Positions 9,043 to 19,120 of a stretch of 44,174 bases of DNA are shown one piece after another (within the stretch, counting starts at the first letter, position 1; every line of letters begins with the position of its first letter). The notes under the pieces are model-generated. The model made no database searches. It was not told the origin of the DNA and worked only from the letters and a program-made list of their open reading frames with translations. The translations under genes and the position numbers were made by a program. Where the stretch lies: positions 1 to 44,174 of the forward strand of contig MNYW01000150.1 in NCBI GenBank assembly GCA_001873295.1. Direction: 5' to 3'. This DNA comes from Nitrospirae bacterium CG2_30_70_394. GTDB taxonomy: Bacteria > CG2-30-53-67 > CG2-30-70-394.

Positions 9043-11250
9043 ATGAAGCGTCCCCCGCAACGGCCCCGCTTTTCGCCGCAACGCATCGCGGTGCTGATCC
9101 TCCTCGCCCTCCTGGCGTTTGGGATCACCTTGCTCATGGCGGAGGTGCGGCGCGGCACCTTGGCGTTGCCGGTGGCGGACCGGGTGGCGCTGCTGGTGCT
9201 GGTGAACGTCGAGGTGCTGGTCATCCTCGCCCTCCTCTTTGTCCTCCTGCGCGCCCTGATCACCTACGCCTTCGAGCGCCGCCACTCCCTGGCCGGCTCG
9301 AACCTCAAGACCCGTTTCCTCCTCGCCTTTCTCCTCCTGTCGATCCTGCCGTCGCTCCTCCTCTTTGGGGTCGGCTCGATCCTCATCCATCGCTCCATCG
9401 ACAACTACTTCGCCTTCCGGATCCAGGCGCCCTTCAAGACCAAGTCGCGCGACCTGAAGCCGACCCTCGAGCAGGTGGAGCGGCTGCTGGAGCGCGAGCT
9501 GGCGGCGAGCCACGGCCGGGTGGAAGCGGCGCTGCGTGCGGTGGTCGAGCTACCCCGGCCCGAGGATGGGGGGGCGTTGGGGGGGGCGATGGCGGGGTGG
9601 CTGGCGCGCTCCGGCGTCGACGAGATCGTGGCGGTCGATGGGCACGACACGGTGGTGGCGCAGGTGGGGGCCTCCTCCTGGTTCGGGCGGGGCCGGGTGA
9701 CGCTGGAGCCAGCGCAGCTTGCGGCCGCGCGCCGCGACGGGCGCGCCGTGTGGGAGCTGGACGATGGCCGCCTGTGGGGAGCGGCGGGGGCGGCGCTCCT
9801 CCCCCTGGCAAGCGGCGAGGTGGTGGTGGTGGTGCAGGCGCGGGTGGCGGAGGAGGTGGCGGCCACCCGCGCGGGGGTGGCGGACGCCCTGAGCTCGATC
9901 GGGCGGGTGGAGCAGTACCGCGGTCTGGTGAAGGGGAGCTACCTCCTCAACCTGGCGGTAGCGACTCTGCTGGTGCTGGTGGCGGCGGTGTGGCTCGCCT
10001 TCTACCTCGCCCGCCGGATTACCGAGCCGGTCCTCCGCCTCACCGAGGCGACCGAGCGGGTGGCGGATGGTGACCTCGATGTTCGCCTCACCCCCATGAG
10101 CGGCAGCGAGATTGGCCGCCTGATGCGCTCCTTCTCGCGCATGGTGGAGGATCTGAAGCGCTCCCGCGCCGCCACCGACCGGGCCCATGACGAGTTGGCG
10201 GCATCCCTGCGCGCCTTGCAGGAGCGCAACGAGCTGATCAGCACGGTGCTGGCGAGCATCGGTTCGGGGGTGGTCTCCCTCGATGGCGAGGGGCGGGTCC
10301 TCACCCTCAATCCGGTGGCGGTCGAGATGCTCTCCCTGGCGGGGGCGGAGGCGGCGGTGGGGTGCGCCTTTGGCGAGCCCATCGCCTCCGAGGCGATGGT
10401 TGAGGTGGTGGCGCCGGTGGTTGCGGGGAGGGATGAGTGGCGCCAGGGGTATGCCACCGTCGATCGCGAGGGCAGCGAGCGGCGCCTGCGGGTCACCGCC
10501 CGGGCGCTGCATAACGAGGCGGGCGCGGCGACCGGCACGGTGGTGGCGTTGCACGATTACACCGAGCTGGTGCGCGCGCAGAAGATGGCGGCGTGGCGCG
10601 AGGTGGCGCGGCGCATCGCCCACGAAATCAAGAATCCGCTCACCCCGATCCGCCTCGCCACCCAGCGGCTGCGCCGCAAGTTCGCGCGCGGCGACGGCGA
10701 CTTTGCCGAGGCGTTCGACGAGGCGTCGCGCATCATCCTCGAAGAGGTGACCGGCCTGGAGCGGCTGGTGAGCGAGTTCTCCGACTTCTCGCGCATGGCC
10801 GAGGCGCACCTCGCCCCCGCCGACCTCCACTGCATCGTGGAAGACGCCTTCGGGCTGGTGGAGCTCGGCGGTGGGGTGGCGGTGCGCAAGGCGTTCGATC
10901 GCAACATGCCGGAGGTTCGGGTCGACGCGGCGCAGCTCCGGCGCTGCTTCGTCAACTTGCTGAAGAACGCGGTGGAGGCGATGGGCGGGGAGGGGGAGAT
11001 CACCGTCACCACGCGCTTCGATCCGATCGGGGCGGTGTTCACCGTGGCGATCGCCGACACCGGCCCCGGGATCGAGGCGAACCGGCGCGAGGAGATCTTC
11101 TTGCCGTACTTCACCACCAAGGTGAACGGCACCGGCCTCGGGCTGGCGATCGTCAAGCACGTGGTCGCCGACCACCGCGGTTATCTGCGGGTGCGCGACA
11201 ACCCGCCCCACGGCGCCATCTTCGAGATCGAACTCCCGGTCTCCGGGTGA
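9043..11250 (+). CDS. NtrY-type membrane sensor histidine kinase
   Basis: Two-component sensor kinase with the NtrY architecture, about 735 aa. It has three N-terminal hydrophobic helices (about residues 15-35, 46-70, 89-115), a periplasmic or extracytoplasmic sensor region, a fourth helix (about 305-328), a HAMP domain (RRITEPVLRLTEATERVADGDLD), a PAS domain (from ELISTVLASIGSGVVSL), a HisKA domain with phospho-acceptor His about 527 (RRIAHEIKNPLTPIR), and a HATPase domain with NLLKNAVEAM, DTGPGI and GTGLGLAIV. ATG 9043 is used; an in-frame GTG at 8968 would add 25 Arg-rich residues. In classical systems NtrX lies downstream, but here the next gene is convergent glnD, so the kinase is an orphan. 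Confidence 0.9.
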   Translation: MKRPPQRPRFSPQRIAVLILLALLAFGITLLMAEVRRGTLALPVADRVALLVLVNVEVLVILALLFVLLRALITYAFERRHSLAGSNLKTRFLLAFLLLSILPSLLLFGVGSILIHRSIDNYFAFRIQAPFKTKSRDLKPTLEQVERLLERELAASHGRVEAALRAVVELPRPEDGGALGGAMAGWLARSGVDEIVAVDGHDTVVAQVGASSWFGRGRVTLEPAQLAAARRDGRAVWELDDGRLWGAAGAALLPLASGEVVVVVQARVAEEVAATRAGVADALSSIGRVEQYRGLVKGSYLLNLAVATLLVLVAAVWLAFYLARRITEPVLRLTEATERVADGDLDVRLTPMSGSEIGRLMRSFSRMVEDLKRSRAATDRAHDELAASLRALQERNELISTVLASIGSGVVSLDGEGRVLTLNPVAVEMLSLAGAEAAVGCAFGEPIASEAMVEVVAPVVAGRDEWRQGYATVDREGSERRLRVTARALHNEAGAATGTVVALHDYTELVRAQKMAAWREVARRIAHEIKNPLTPIRLATQRLRRKFARGDGDFAEAFDEASRIILEEVTGLERLVSEFSDFSRMAEAHLAPADLHCIVEDAFGLVELGGGVAVRKAFDRNMPEVRVDAAQLRRCFVNLLKNAVEAMGGEGEITVTTRFDPIGAVFTVAIADTGPGIEANRREEIFLPYFTTKVNGTGLGLAIVKHVVADHRGYLRVRDNPPHGAIFEIELPVSG

Positions 11251-11489
11251 CGCCGGAGGCGGTGGGGGGGGTGACCGCCAGGGTGGCGTCGCCGCACCAC
11301 GACCACCGGTCAGGCGTTGGGGGGCAGACAAAGGCCATCTCCCCTGCACGGTGGCAACCCATCTGGGAGAGCCATCTCGCCGCGGAACCACGCGGAAAGC
11401 CCTCCGCGCCTCCGCGCGAGCCCGCCTTGCCGGCGCGCACCCTTGCGAGCGGTTTGGCCGCGCACCCCGCCCGTTTGTTTCGCCGCCTC
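11251..11489. other. Convergent intergenic gap
   Basis: 239 nt between the convergent NtrY-like and glnD genes. No gene or T-tailed terminator is seen. The GC-rich motif ACCACGCGG...CCGCGCCTCCGCG near 11387-11422 resembles the widespread low-complexity 'ccgcgcctccgcg' intergenic repeat type. Confidence 0.35.
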
Positions 11490-14273
11490 CTACCTCTCTC
11501 CCGTCGCGCCGTCCTCTCCGCCTCGTTCGCCGCCGCCGCACACCGCCGCCGCCCGCTCCCCATCCGCCACCGCTTCGAGTCGGCGGCAGATGTAGCGGAG
11601 CTTGGCCGCGTCGACGATCTGGTGGCCGAAGATGTCGGTGATGAAGAAGCTGTCCACCACCCGCTCCGCCTGGGTGTCGATCTTGGCGCCGCGGATGTAG
11701 AGGTTGAGCTCCGCCATGGCGGTGGTGACGTCGTGGAGGAGGCCCGGGTGGTCCTCGGCGGCGAGGAGCAAGACGGTGGTGCGGTGCGAGGTCTCGTTGT
11801 CGACGCGCATCTCCGCCGGCAGGTGGCGCACGTGCAAAGGGAGGTGGGGTGAGCGCTCGCGGCGGGCGGTGATCTCCGCCAGCCGCTTGCGCCCTTCGAG
11901 GACCGCGCGCAGGTCGTCGAGGAGCGCCCGGCGCTCCGCCTTGGAGGTGAGGCGGCTGTGGTCGTGGCGGGTGAGCTGGAGGGTGTCGAGGGTGAAGCCG
12001 CCGCGGTGGGTGCGGACCTGGGCCGCCTTGATGTCTAGCCGATGGCCCACCAAGACGCCGGTGATCTTGGAGAAGAGGCCGGGCTGGTCCGTCTCGAGGG
12101 TGCAGACGGTGAGCTGGGTGTAGGGGCGATCGCGCGGGTTCACCAGGCGGAGCTGGAGGGGTGCTTGGTCGAGGCGGCGGACCATTTCGAAATCGGCGAG
12201 GATCTGGGAGACGGTCTTGCTGAGGATCTCCTGGTCGTCGATCTGCGGCAGGTAGCGGTCGAGAATGGCGGCGACCGGCCTGCCCTTGGCCTCTGCCCGC
12301 ACGGTCCGCTCCTTGGCGACGCGCAGCTCCGCCAGGGCGTCGGCATCGCGGTCGCAAATCTGTTGATGGGCGAGGGTGTAGAGCTCCAACAGCAGCGCCT
12401 CCTTCCACACCGACCACATGTCGGGGTGGGTGGCGCGGGCGTCGGCGTAGGCGAGGACGAGGAGGAGGGCGAGGGTCTCGGTGTCACGGATTTGGTCGAC
12501 GAAGCGGCCGAGGACTTCGTGGTCGTGAAACTCCAGCCGCTGGGAGACGTGCGGGAAGAGGAGGTGGTTGGCGACCATCCGCTCCACCACGTCGATCTCG
12601 TCTGCCGGGTAGCCGAGGTGGCGCATCACCTGGCCGGCGAGGTGCTCGCCCACCGCCGAGTGGTCGCCCGGGTAGCCCTTCCCGAGGTCGTGAAAGAGGG
12701 CACCGAGGTAGGCGAGGTGGGGGCGCGGCAAATCGCGGAAGGTGCGGTGGAAGGCGGCGCATTCGCCGTCGCCTGCGCTACGTACCGAGTCGATGTAATC
12801 GACGACCTGCAGGGTGTGCTCGTCGACCGTGTAGAGGTGGTAGGGGCCGGGCTGGCAGAGCGCCTCGATGGTCCCGAACTCGGGGACGAGACGGCGAAAC
12901 AGGCCGGTCTCGTACATCGGTCGGAGCCAGAAGGCGACCGGCCCGGCGCCGGCGAAGAGGCGGCGCAGGGTGGCGAGGTTGTCTTGGGAACGGACCTGCT
13001 CGTCGCGGACGAACGGCAGCTCGTATTGCAGCTTGAGGAGGGTTTCGGGAGAGAGGGGGACGTGGTGCTTTGCGGACAGCTCGAAGAGCTCGAGCATCCG
13101 TTCCGGCCGCTCGCGGAAGAGGCCGGCGGAGGCCAAGGGGATAGAGATCCGGTCGCGGAAGAGGAGGAAGCCATCCCCTACGTGGCGCATGCCGAGGTGG
13201 GTGCGAATGCGGGCGCCGATGCCGAAGTCGTGGGAGAAGCGGCGCAAAAGGACCCCGGAGAGGAAGTGGATCTGGCGCGCGTGGCAGTAGTAGTGGTGCA
13301 TGAAGGAGGTGGAGGCGGGGCGGTCTTCGTGGTCCTCGTAGCCCAGGTAGCGCGCCACCTCCTGCTGCTGATCGAAGGTGAGGCGGTCCTCTTTGCGGCC
13401 GGTGCGGAAGTGGATGTCGTTGCGTACCCGCCAGAGGAAGGAGCGCGCCTCCATGAGGTACTCGCGTTCGTCACGGGTGATCGAACCGCGCTTCATGAGC
13501 CCCTCGAAGTCGCCGCCTTGGAAGCGCGTCTTGCCCACCCAGCCGGCGAGGTGGATGTCGCGCAGGCCGCCGACCCCCTCCTTGAGGTGCGGTTCACGCA
13601 CGAAGATCGAGCCGCCCTGGCGGGTGAGCATCGCCGCGTGCTCGGCGAGTTTGGTCTCGATGTAGGCGCGGCTGTGGCGGGCGGTGATTTTGCGCGCCAC
13701 GTGGCGGACCAGCTCGGCGTAGACCTCTGAGTTGCCCGCGAGGTAGCGGGTCTCGAGCAGGGCGGTGCGCACGGTGAGATCGGCAAGCCCCTGTTCGACG
13801 CAGTCGCGGAAGGTGCGCACCGATTGCCCGACGGTGGGCCCGACGTCCCACAGGAGGGTGGAGAGCGCCGCGGCGACGCCACGCACGGTCGCGTCGAGCC
13901 GGCGGGGGGTGACCGCGAGGAGGTCGAGGTCGGAGCCGGGGTTGAGCTCGCCGCGGCCGTAGCCACCCACCGCGACGACCGCGAAGTCGGTGTCGAGTCC
14001 AAGTCCGAGGGCGCTGGCGAGAAAGGCCAACAGCCCCTGGATGAGCTGGTCGGCCGCTGTGGTGAGCTCTGCCACCACCACCGCGCCACAGGCGCCGTCG
14101 CGGTGGTGGCCGGCGATCTCCGCGCGCCGATGGTTGTAGAGGTCGCGCACTTGCACCAACAGGGCGGCGCGGTCGCGTTCCAGGCACGGCGCGGTGTCGT
14201 TCCACTCCCACGCCGCCAGGGTGGCGAGGTCGGTGACCTCCGGGAGGAGCCAACGGGGCCGCGTCTCGGTCAT
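11490..14273 (-). CDS. glnD: Bifunctional PII uridylyltransferase/uridylyl-removing enzyme GlnD
   Basis: Nitrogen sensor that uridylylates PII proteins when glutamine is low and removes UMP when it is high. 927 aa, within the family range. Domains in order: a nucleotidyltransferase with GGYGRGEL (103-110) and SDLD (114-117); a helical region; an HD domain with LYTVDEHTLQVVDYI and FHDLGKGYPGDHS (about residue 527) for the UMP-removing activity; and two C-terminal ACT domains starting near residues 720 (TVCTLETDQPGLFSKITGVL) and 832 (AAEDHPGLLHDVTTAM) that bind glutamine. The start is ATG 14273, which overlaps the stop of the upstream vanZ-like gene by 4 nt, so it is translationally coupled to miaB-vanZ. 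No glnB or glnK lies in the window. Confidence 0.96.
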   Translation of the reverse strand: MTETRPRWLLPEVTDLATLAAWEWNDTAPCLERDRAALLVQVRDLYNHRRAEIAGHHRDGACGAVVVAELTTAADQLIQGLLAFLASALGLGLDTDFAVVAVGGYGRGELNPGSDLDLLAVTPRRLDATVRGVAAALSTLLWDVGPTVGQSVRTFRDCVEQGLADLTVRTALLETRYLAGNSEVYAELVRHVARKITARHSRAYIETKLAEHAAMLTRQGGSIFVREPHLKEGVGGLRDIHLAGWVGKTRFQGGDFEGLMKRGSITRDEREYLMEARSFLWRVRNDIHFRTGRKEDRLTFDQQQEVARYLGYEDHEDRPASTSFMHHYYCHARQIHFLSGVLLRRFSHDFGIGARIRTHLGMRHVGDGFLLFRDRISIPLASAGLFRERPERMLELFELSAKHHVPLSPETLLKLQYELPFVRDEQVRSQDNLATLRRLFAGAGPVAFWLRPMYETGLFRRLVPEFGTIEALCQPGPYHLYTVDEHTLQVVDYIDSVRSAGDGECAAFHRTFRDLPRPHLAYLGALFHDLGKGYPGDHSAVGEHLAGQVMRHLGYPADEIDVVERMVANHLLFPHVSQRLEFHDHEVLGRFVDQIRDTETLALLLVLAYADARATHPDMWSVWKEALLLELYTLAHQQICDRDADALAELRVAKERTVRAEAKGRPVAAILDRYLPQIDDQEILSKTVSQILADFEMVRRLDQAPLQLRLVNPRDRPYTQLTVCTLETDQPGLFSKITGVLVGHRLDIKAAQVRTHRGGFTLDTLQLTRHDHSRLTSKAERRALLDDLRAVLEGRKRLAEITARRERSPHLPLHVRHLPAEMRVDNETSHRTTVLLLAAEDHPGLLHDVTTAMAELNLYIRGAKIDTQAERVVDSFFITDIFGHQIVDAAKLRYICRRLEAVADGERAAAVCGGGERGGEDGATGER

Positions 14274-14650
14274 GGGCTCTGCCGACGGCGGTGGCGCCGG
14301 AGTTGGGCAAGGAGGAGGGCGACGGTGGTGGCACCCGTGGCATCCGCGGCCACGTCCCAGACGCTCGAATCGCGGCCGGGGATGAAGCTTTGGTGGTACT
14401 CGTCGCTCACCCCGTAGAGGGTGGCGAGGAGCGCCGCCCGGGTGAGGACGAAGGGGGAGCTGCCGGCGGTGAGGGCGGCGGCGAGGACCGCGGTGAAGCC
14501 GCCGTATTCGACGCCGTGGCACACCTTGTCGAAGTTGGCGATGAGCTCCGGCGCGGTGCTTCCCGTTTGGGCGGAGAGGCCAAAGATCGTCGCCGCGTAC
14601 GCCGCCACCATCGCCCAGCGAACGCCGCGTCGCCTGGGTGGGGTGCTCAT
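14270..14650 (-). CDS. VanZ-family membrane protein
   Basis: A 126-aa small membrane protein with three to four hydrophobic helices. It has the VanZ-like signatures DKVCHGVEYGGFTAVL and GVSDEYHQSFIPGRDSSVWD, where the conserved DE-x-x-Q and R-x-x-x-x-x-D patterns fall. The molecular function of this family in Gram-negatives is unknown; the name comes from a teicoplanin-resistance accessory gene, and no resistance role should be read into it. Both ends overlap neighbours by 4 nt (ATGA): the start with the miaB stop and the stop with the glnD start. The three genes are therefore one operon. Confidence 0.85.
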   Translation of the reverse strand: MSTPPRRRGVRWAMVAAYAATIFGLSAQTGSTAPELIANFDKVCHGVEYGGFTAVLAAALTAGSSPFVLTRAALLATLYGVSDEYHQSFIPGRDSSVWDVAADATGATTVALLLAQLRRHRRRQSP

Positions 14651-16005
14651 GCGGCGGTCTCAAGCGTGCCCAAAAGGTGGCCGTGTTCCACCGCGCTGAC
14701 CCGCACCTCGACCCGCGCGCCAAGCGGCGCGGCGCGATCGAGGCGCAGGCGGCGGTTGGAGCGTGTCCTCCCTTCTGCCCAGCCCTCGCCCTGTTCCTCC
14801 ACGAGGATCTCCTGGCGGCTGCCCACCAGGGCCTGGTTGTGGGCCGCGGCGATGGTGCGTTGGAGGGCGAGGAGGCGCTCCAGCCGCTCCCCCTTCACCG
14901 CCTCGGGGATCGGGTCGCCGAGGGCGGCCGCCTTGGTGTGCGGGCGCGGCGAGTACTTGAAGGCAAAGAGGGAGGCGAGGCGCAAGTGGGCGACGACGGC
15001 GAGGGTCTCCGCGAAGTCCGCCTCCGTTTCGCCGGGGAAGCCGACGATGAAGTCGGAGACCAGGGCCACCTGCGGCAGGGCGGCGCGCAGCGCCCCCACC
15101 CGGTCCAGGTACTCGGCCACCGTGTAGCCGCGGCGCATCGCCGCGAGGAGGCGGTCGGAGCCCGATTGCAGGGGCAGGGGCAGGTGGGGGCAGACCTCCG
15201 GGATGGTGGCCAGCGCCTCGATCAAATCGTCGCCCAGGTGGCTCGGGTGGGAGGTGAGGAAGCGCACCCGGTAGATCGGCTCGATCGCCGCCACCTGGCG
15301 AAGGAGCTCGGCAAAGCTCACCTCGCCCTCGCCGCGCTCGCCCCCCTTGCGGCCGTAGGCGTTCACCGTCTGGCCGAGGAGGGTGACCTCGCGGCAGCCG
15401 GCGGCGGCGAGCTGGCGTACCTCGTTGCAGATGGTCGCGGCGGGACGCGAGTACTCGCGGCCGCGGGTGTAGGGGACGATGCAGAAGGTGCAGAACTTGT
15501 CGCACCCCTCCACCACCGTGACGTAGGCGCAGATCGTCGCCCCCCGCGCGGGGCCCGCGGGAGGCTCCAGGTAGGCCCCCTCGCCCACGTCGACCACCCG
15601 CTCGCCCGCCTCTACCCGCCGCAGGGTGGCCGCCAGCCGGCCGACCGCCCGGGTGCCAACCACGAAGTCGAGGCCGCGGGCGCGTTGCAACAGGGTGGCG
15701 CCATCCGCCTGGGCAACGCAGCCGGTGATCCCGATCTTCACCGCCGGTCGCGCCTGCTTCAAAGAACTCAGGCGGCCGACCTCGCTGAGGATTCGTTGCA
15801 CCGCCTGGTCGCGCACCGCGCAGGTGTGCAGGACGATGAGGTCCGCCTCCTCCGCACACAGGGCCTCTTGATAGCCGTGGTCACGCGCCAGGCCGAGGAG
15901 GCGCTCGCCTTCGTGGGCGTTCATCTGGCAGCCGAAGGTGTGGATGAAGACGCGCTTCACCCCGTCACCCGCGGTGCCCGTGACCGTTGTCTGGGAGTGT
16001 TCCAT
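14647..16005 (-). CDS. miaB: tRNA-2-methylthio-N6-dimethylallyladenosine synthase MiaB
   Basis: Radical-SAM methylthiotransferase that converts i6A37 to ms2i6A37 in tRNAs reading UNN codons. 452 aa, full length. The N-terminal UPF0004 domain supplies cluster cysteines at about C26 (FGCQMN), C62 (HTCAVRDQA) and C96 (TGCVAQ). The radical-SAM motif C-x3-C-x2-C is at C168, C172 and C175 (GCDKFCTFCIVPYTRG). LTSHPSHL and PLQSGSDRLLAAMRRGYT follow, and a C-terminal TRAM domain ends the protein. ATG 16005 is the first of the overlapping miaB-vanZ-glnD set, so the operon promoter should lie in the 267-nt gap shared with the divergent prenyl synthase gene. Confidence 0.96.
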   Translation of the reverse strand: MEHSQTTVTGTAGDGVKRVFIHTFGCQMNAHEGERLLGLARDHGYQEALCAEEADLIVLHTCAVRDQAVQRILSEVGRLSSLKQARPAVKIGITGCVAQADGATLLQRARGLDFVVGTRAVGRLAATLRRVEAGERVVDVGEGAYLEPPAGPARGATICAYVTVVEGCDKFCTFCIVPYTRGREYSRPAATICNEVRQLAAAGCREVTLLGQTVNAYGRKGGERGEGEVSFAELLRQVAAIEPIYRVRFLTSHPSHLGDDLIEALATIPEVCPHLPLPLQSGSDRLLAAMRRGYTVAEYLDRVGALRAALPQVALVSDFIVGFPGETEADFAETLAVVAHLRLASLFAFKYSPRPHTKAAALGDPIPEAVKGERLERLLALQRTIAAAHNQALVGSRQEILVEEQGEGWAEGRTRSNRRLRLDRAAPLGARVEVRVSAVEHGHLLGTLETAA

Positions 16006-16217
16006 CGCGCCGGGATTGTAGGGGCGGGTGGCGCGCTCGGCGAGCGGCCCCTAGCCAGTGAGGGGCGCGGGCAGGGGGCGGTTCGTCGTCGCGTCGAGGT
16101 GGTGGCGATGTTGCCCAGCGCCGGGCGGCGGGCGCAGCGCGTCGAGTGGGGGGTGGCGGCCCCCCCCTCCGTCGCTACCGAGCGGGCGAGAAGGCCGCGC
16201 CCCCTGCCTGCCGCCGT

Positions 16218-16246
16218 TTGACGGGTCGCGGAGTGGTCCCTACGCT
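16218..16246 (+). promoter_or_regulatory. Candidate sigma-70 promoter for the prenyl synthase gene
   Basis: TTGACG (16218-16223, 5 of 6) and TACGCT (16241-16246, 3 of 6) are separated by exactly 17 nt. They lie 26 nt upstream of the GTG start, with a TTAGGAG ribosome-binding site at about 16260 in between. This is a compact, plausible promoter-leader arrangement. Confidence 0.5.
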
Positions 16247-16272
16247 CCCGCGGACCGACTTAGGAGTGTTGC

Positions 16273-17247
16273 GTGCGTATCGAGACCGTTTGGAAGACCT
16301 TTCACCCCGATCTCGACCGAGTCGAGGCGGAGATCCGTCACCACCTCCACTCGGACGCGGCGATCATCCCGGAGGTGGGGGCCTATCTTCTCGAAGGGGG
16401 GGGCAAGCGGGTTCGGCCGCTCCTCTCGCTGCTTGCCGCGCGGCTGTGCGGTTTTGAACGAGAGTCCCTCTACACCCTGGCGGCGATCGTCGAGTACCTG
16501 CACACCGCCAGCCTCCTGCACGACGACGTGGTGGACATGGCGCAGCTCAGGCGCGGCCACGCCGCCGCCAACTCCATCTGGGGCAACCAGGTGTGTGTCT
16601 TGGTGGGGGACTACTTCTACGCCATGGCCCTGCACCTGGCGGTGGCCGAGGACAGCCTGGAGATCATGGAGATCCTCTCCGCCGCCACCGCTTACATGGT
16701 GAAGGGCGAGCTTCTCCAGATGGCCCACACCAAGGACGTGCAGACCAACCGCGCCCAGTACGAGGGGATCATCACCTGCAAGACCGCCAACCTCATGGCC
16801 GCCGCCTGTGCCCTGCCCGCGGTGGCGGCGGGGGTGGCGGAGCCTCTGAAGGAGGGGCTGCGCGCCTTTGGCCGCCACCTCGGGATCGCCTTCCAGATGG
16901 TCGACGACACCCTCGACTACGTCGCCGATGAGGAACGCCTCGGCAAGCTGGTGGGCAAGGACCTGATGGAGGGGAAGGTGACTCTGCCGCTGATTCTGCT
17001 GTTGCAGGAGGCGACGGCGGCGGATCGGGCACGGGTTGGGGAGATCATTTTGAAGGACAACCTCGAGCCGCACGACCTGCAAGAGGTGATCCTCCTCCTC
17101 GGCCGCTACGAGATCCTCGACGCCTGCCTCGCGGTGAGCGGCGACCATGTGCGCCAGGCGAAGGAGGCGCTCGCCCCCTTCCCGGAGAGCGAGGCACGTG
17201 CCGCCTGCTTCGCCCTCGCGGACTATGTGGTCGAGCGGGACCTGTAG
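16273..17247 (+). CDS. ispB: Polyprenyl (octaprenyl-type) diphosphate synthase
   Basis: Trans-prenyltransferase that extends FPP with IPP to the long side chain of quinones. 324 aa. The first Asp-rich motif is LLHDDVVD (D84, D85, D88), followed by the conserved RRG; the second is FQMVDDTLDY (D211, D212, D215). GGGKRVRP near residues 42-49 binds IPP. The GTG start at 16273 is preceded by TTAGGAG with a good spacer. The chain length cannot be read with confidence; octaprenyl is the usual product of the closest family, so IspB is the best name, though a heptaprenyl or solanesyl synthase is possible. Confidence 0.9.
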   Translation: MRIETVWKTFHPDLDRVEAEIRHHLHSDAAIIPEVGAYLLEGGGKRVRPLLSLLAARLCGFERESLYTLAAIVEYLHTASLLHDDVVDMAQLRRGHAAANSIWGNQVCVLVGDYFYAMALHLAVAEDSLEIMEILSAATAYMVKGELLQMAHTKDVQTNRAQYEGIITCKTANLMAAACALPAVAAGVAEPLKEGLRAFGRHLGIAFQMVDDTLDYVADEERLGKLVGKDLMEGKVTLPLILLLQEATAADRARVGEIILKDNLEPHDLQEVILLLGRYEILDACLAVSGDHVRQAKEALAPFPESEARAACFALADYVVERDL

Positions 17248-17649
17248 CCCCTTTTTCCCCCGCTCCGACCTGGCGAAAAAAAAAGCTCAAGGTCCGACCG
17301 GTGGTGGGCGATACGGTCGAAAAGGCCGGTGCGGAACCGGCCAGGAGGTGTGGGGTGGTCGTCCTCTTTGCCGGCATGGCCGTGGGATTCGCCCTTGGGA
17401 TGGTGGTGGCCGCGCTGTTAGCCGTGCCGGCTGCGGATCCGGGCTGCGACCACTGCGTCCTTGCCGAGGCGCGCTCGCCGCGCCGGGGCGCCACCACACC
17501 ATCCCACCTCACGGCGTAGCGCGCGGCGTGGGGCGAGGGACGTGCAGCCCTGCGGGGGATGCGATGGGGGAGTGGGAGCCCCCCCCCTCGATGCAAGGGC
17601 CGGCCCCAACGCGGCCGACCCGCCCTACTCCCTGGCGAGCCCCGCGAAC
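17248..17649. other. Convergent gap with A-run
   Basis: 402 nt between ispB and the convergent sugar dehydrogenase gene. It has a run of nine A (about 17277-17285), which could serve as the T-tract of a minus-strand terminator, although no strong stem adjoins it. One small reading frame on the plus strand is listed separately. CTCAAGGTCCGACCGG near 17286 resembles the right end of the dispersed inverted-repeat family found after 26.6 kb, but the rest does not match. Confidence 0.4.
17301..17519 (+). CDS. Possible small single-pass membrane protein
   Basis: A 72-aa frame starting at GTG 17301, with a weak AAGGT eight bases upstream. Residues about 18-42 (GVVVLFAGMAVGFALGMVVA and onward) form one clear hydrophobic Gly-rich helix. 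A short tail with a C-D-H-C motif (GCDHC) and an Arg/Pro-rich end follows. Codon choice is GC3-rich like its neighbours. I recognise no family. In DNA of this composition an open frame of this size is not strong evidence, so it may be spurious. Confidence 0.35.
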   Translation: MVGDTVEKAGAEPARRCGVVVLFAGMAVGFALGMVVAALLAVPAADPGCDHCVLAEARSPRRGATTPSHLTA

Positions 17650-18966
<1,317 letters not shown>

Positions 18967-19120
18967 GGGGTTCCTTAGGTTCAGGGGTGGGAGAGTCGGG
19001 GTGCGGGGCGATGGCGGGGAAGGGGATCGATCAAGGTGCGGGCGGAGGTGCTGGCCACCGCGACCGGCCCCGGGGGTTGGACCTCCCCTGGTTCGTCATC
19101 TCCCATGGCCAGCTCCGTGG

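Noticed and set aside
9550-12417. 955-codon minus-strand frame spanning the NtrY-like and glnD genes
   Set aside because: It crosses two well-supported genes, and its product is low-complexity Pro/Arg/His.
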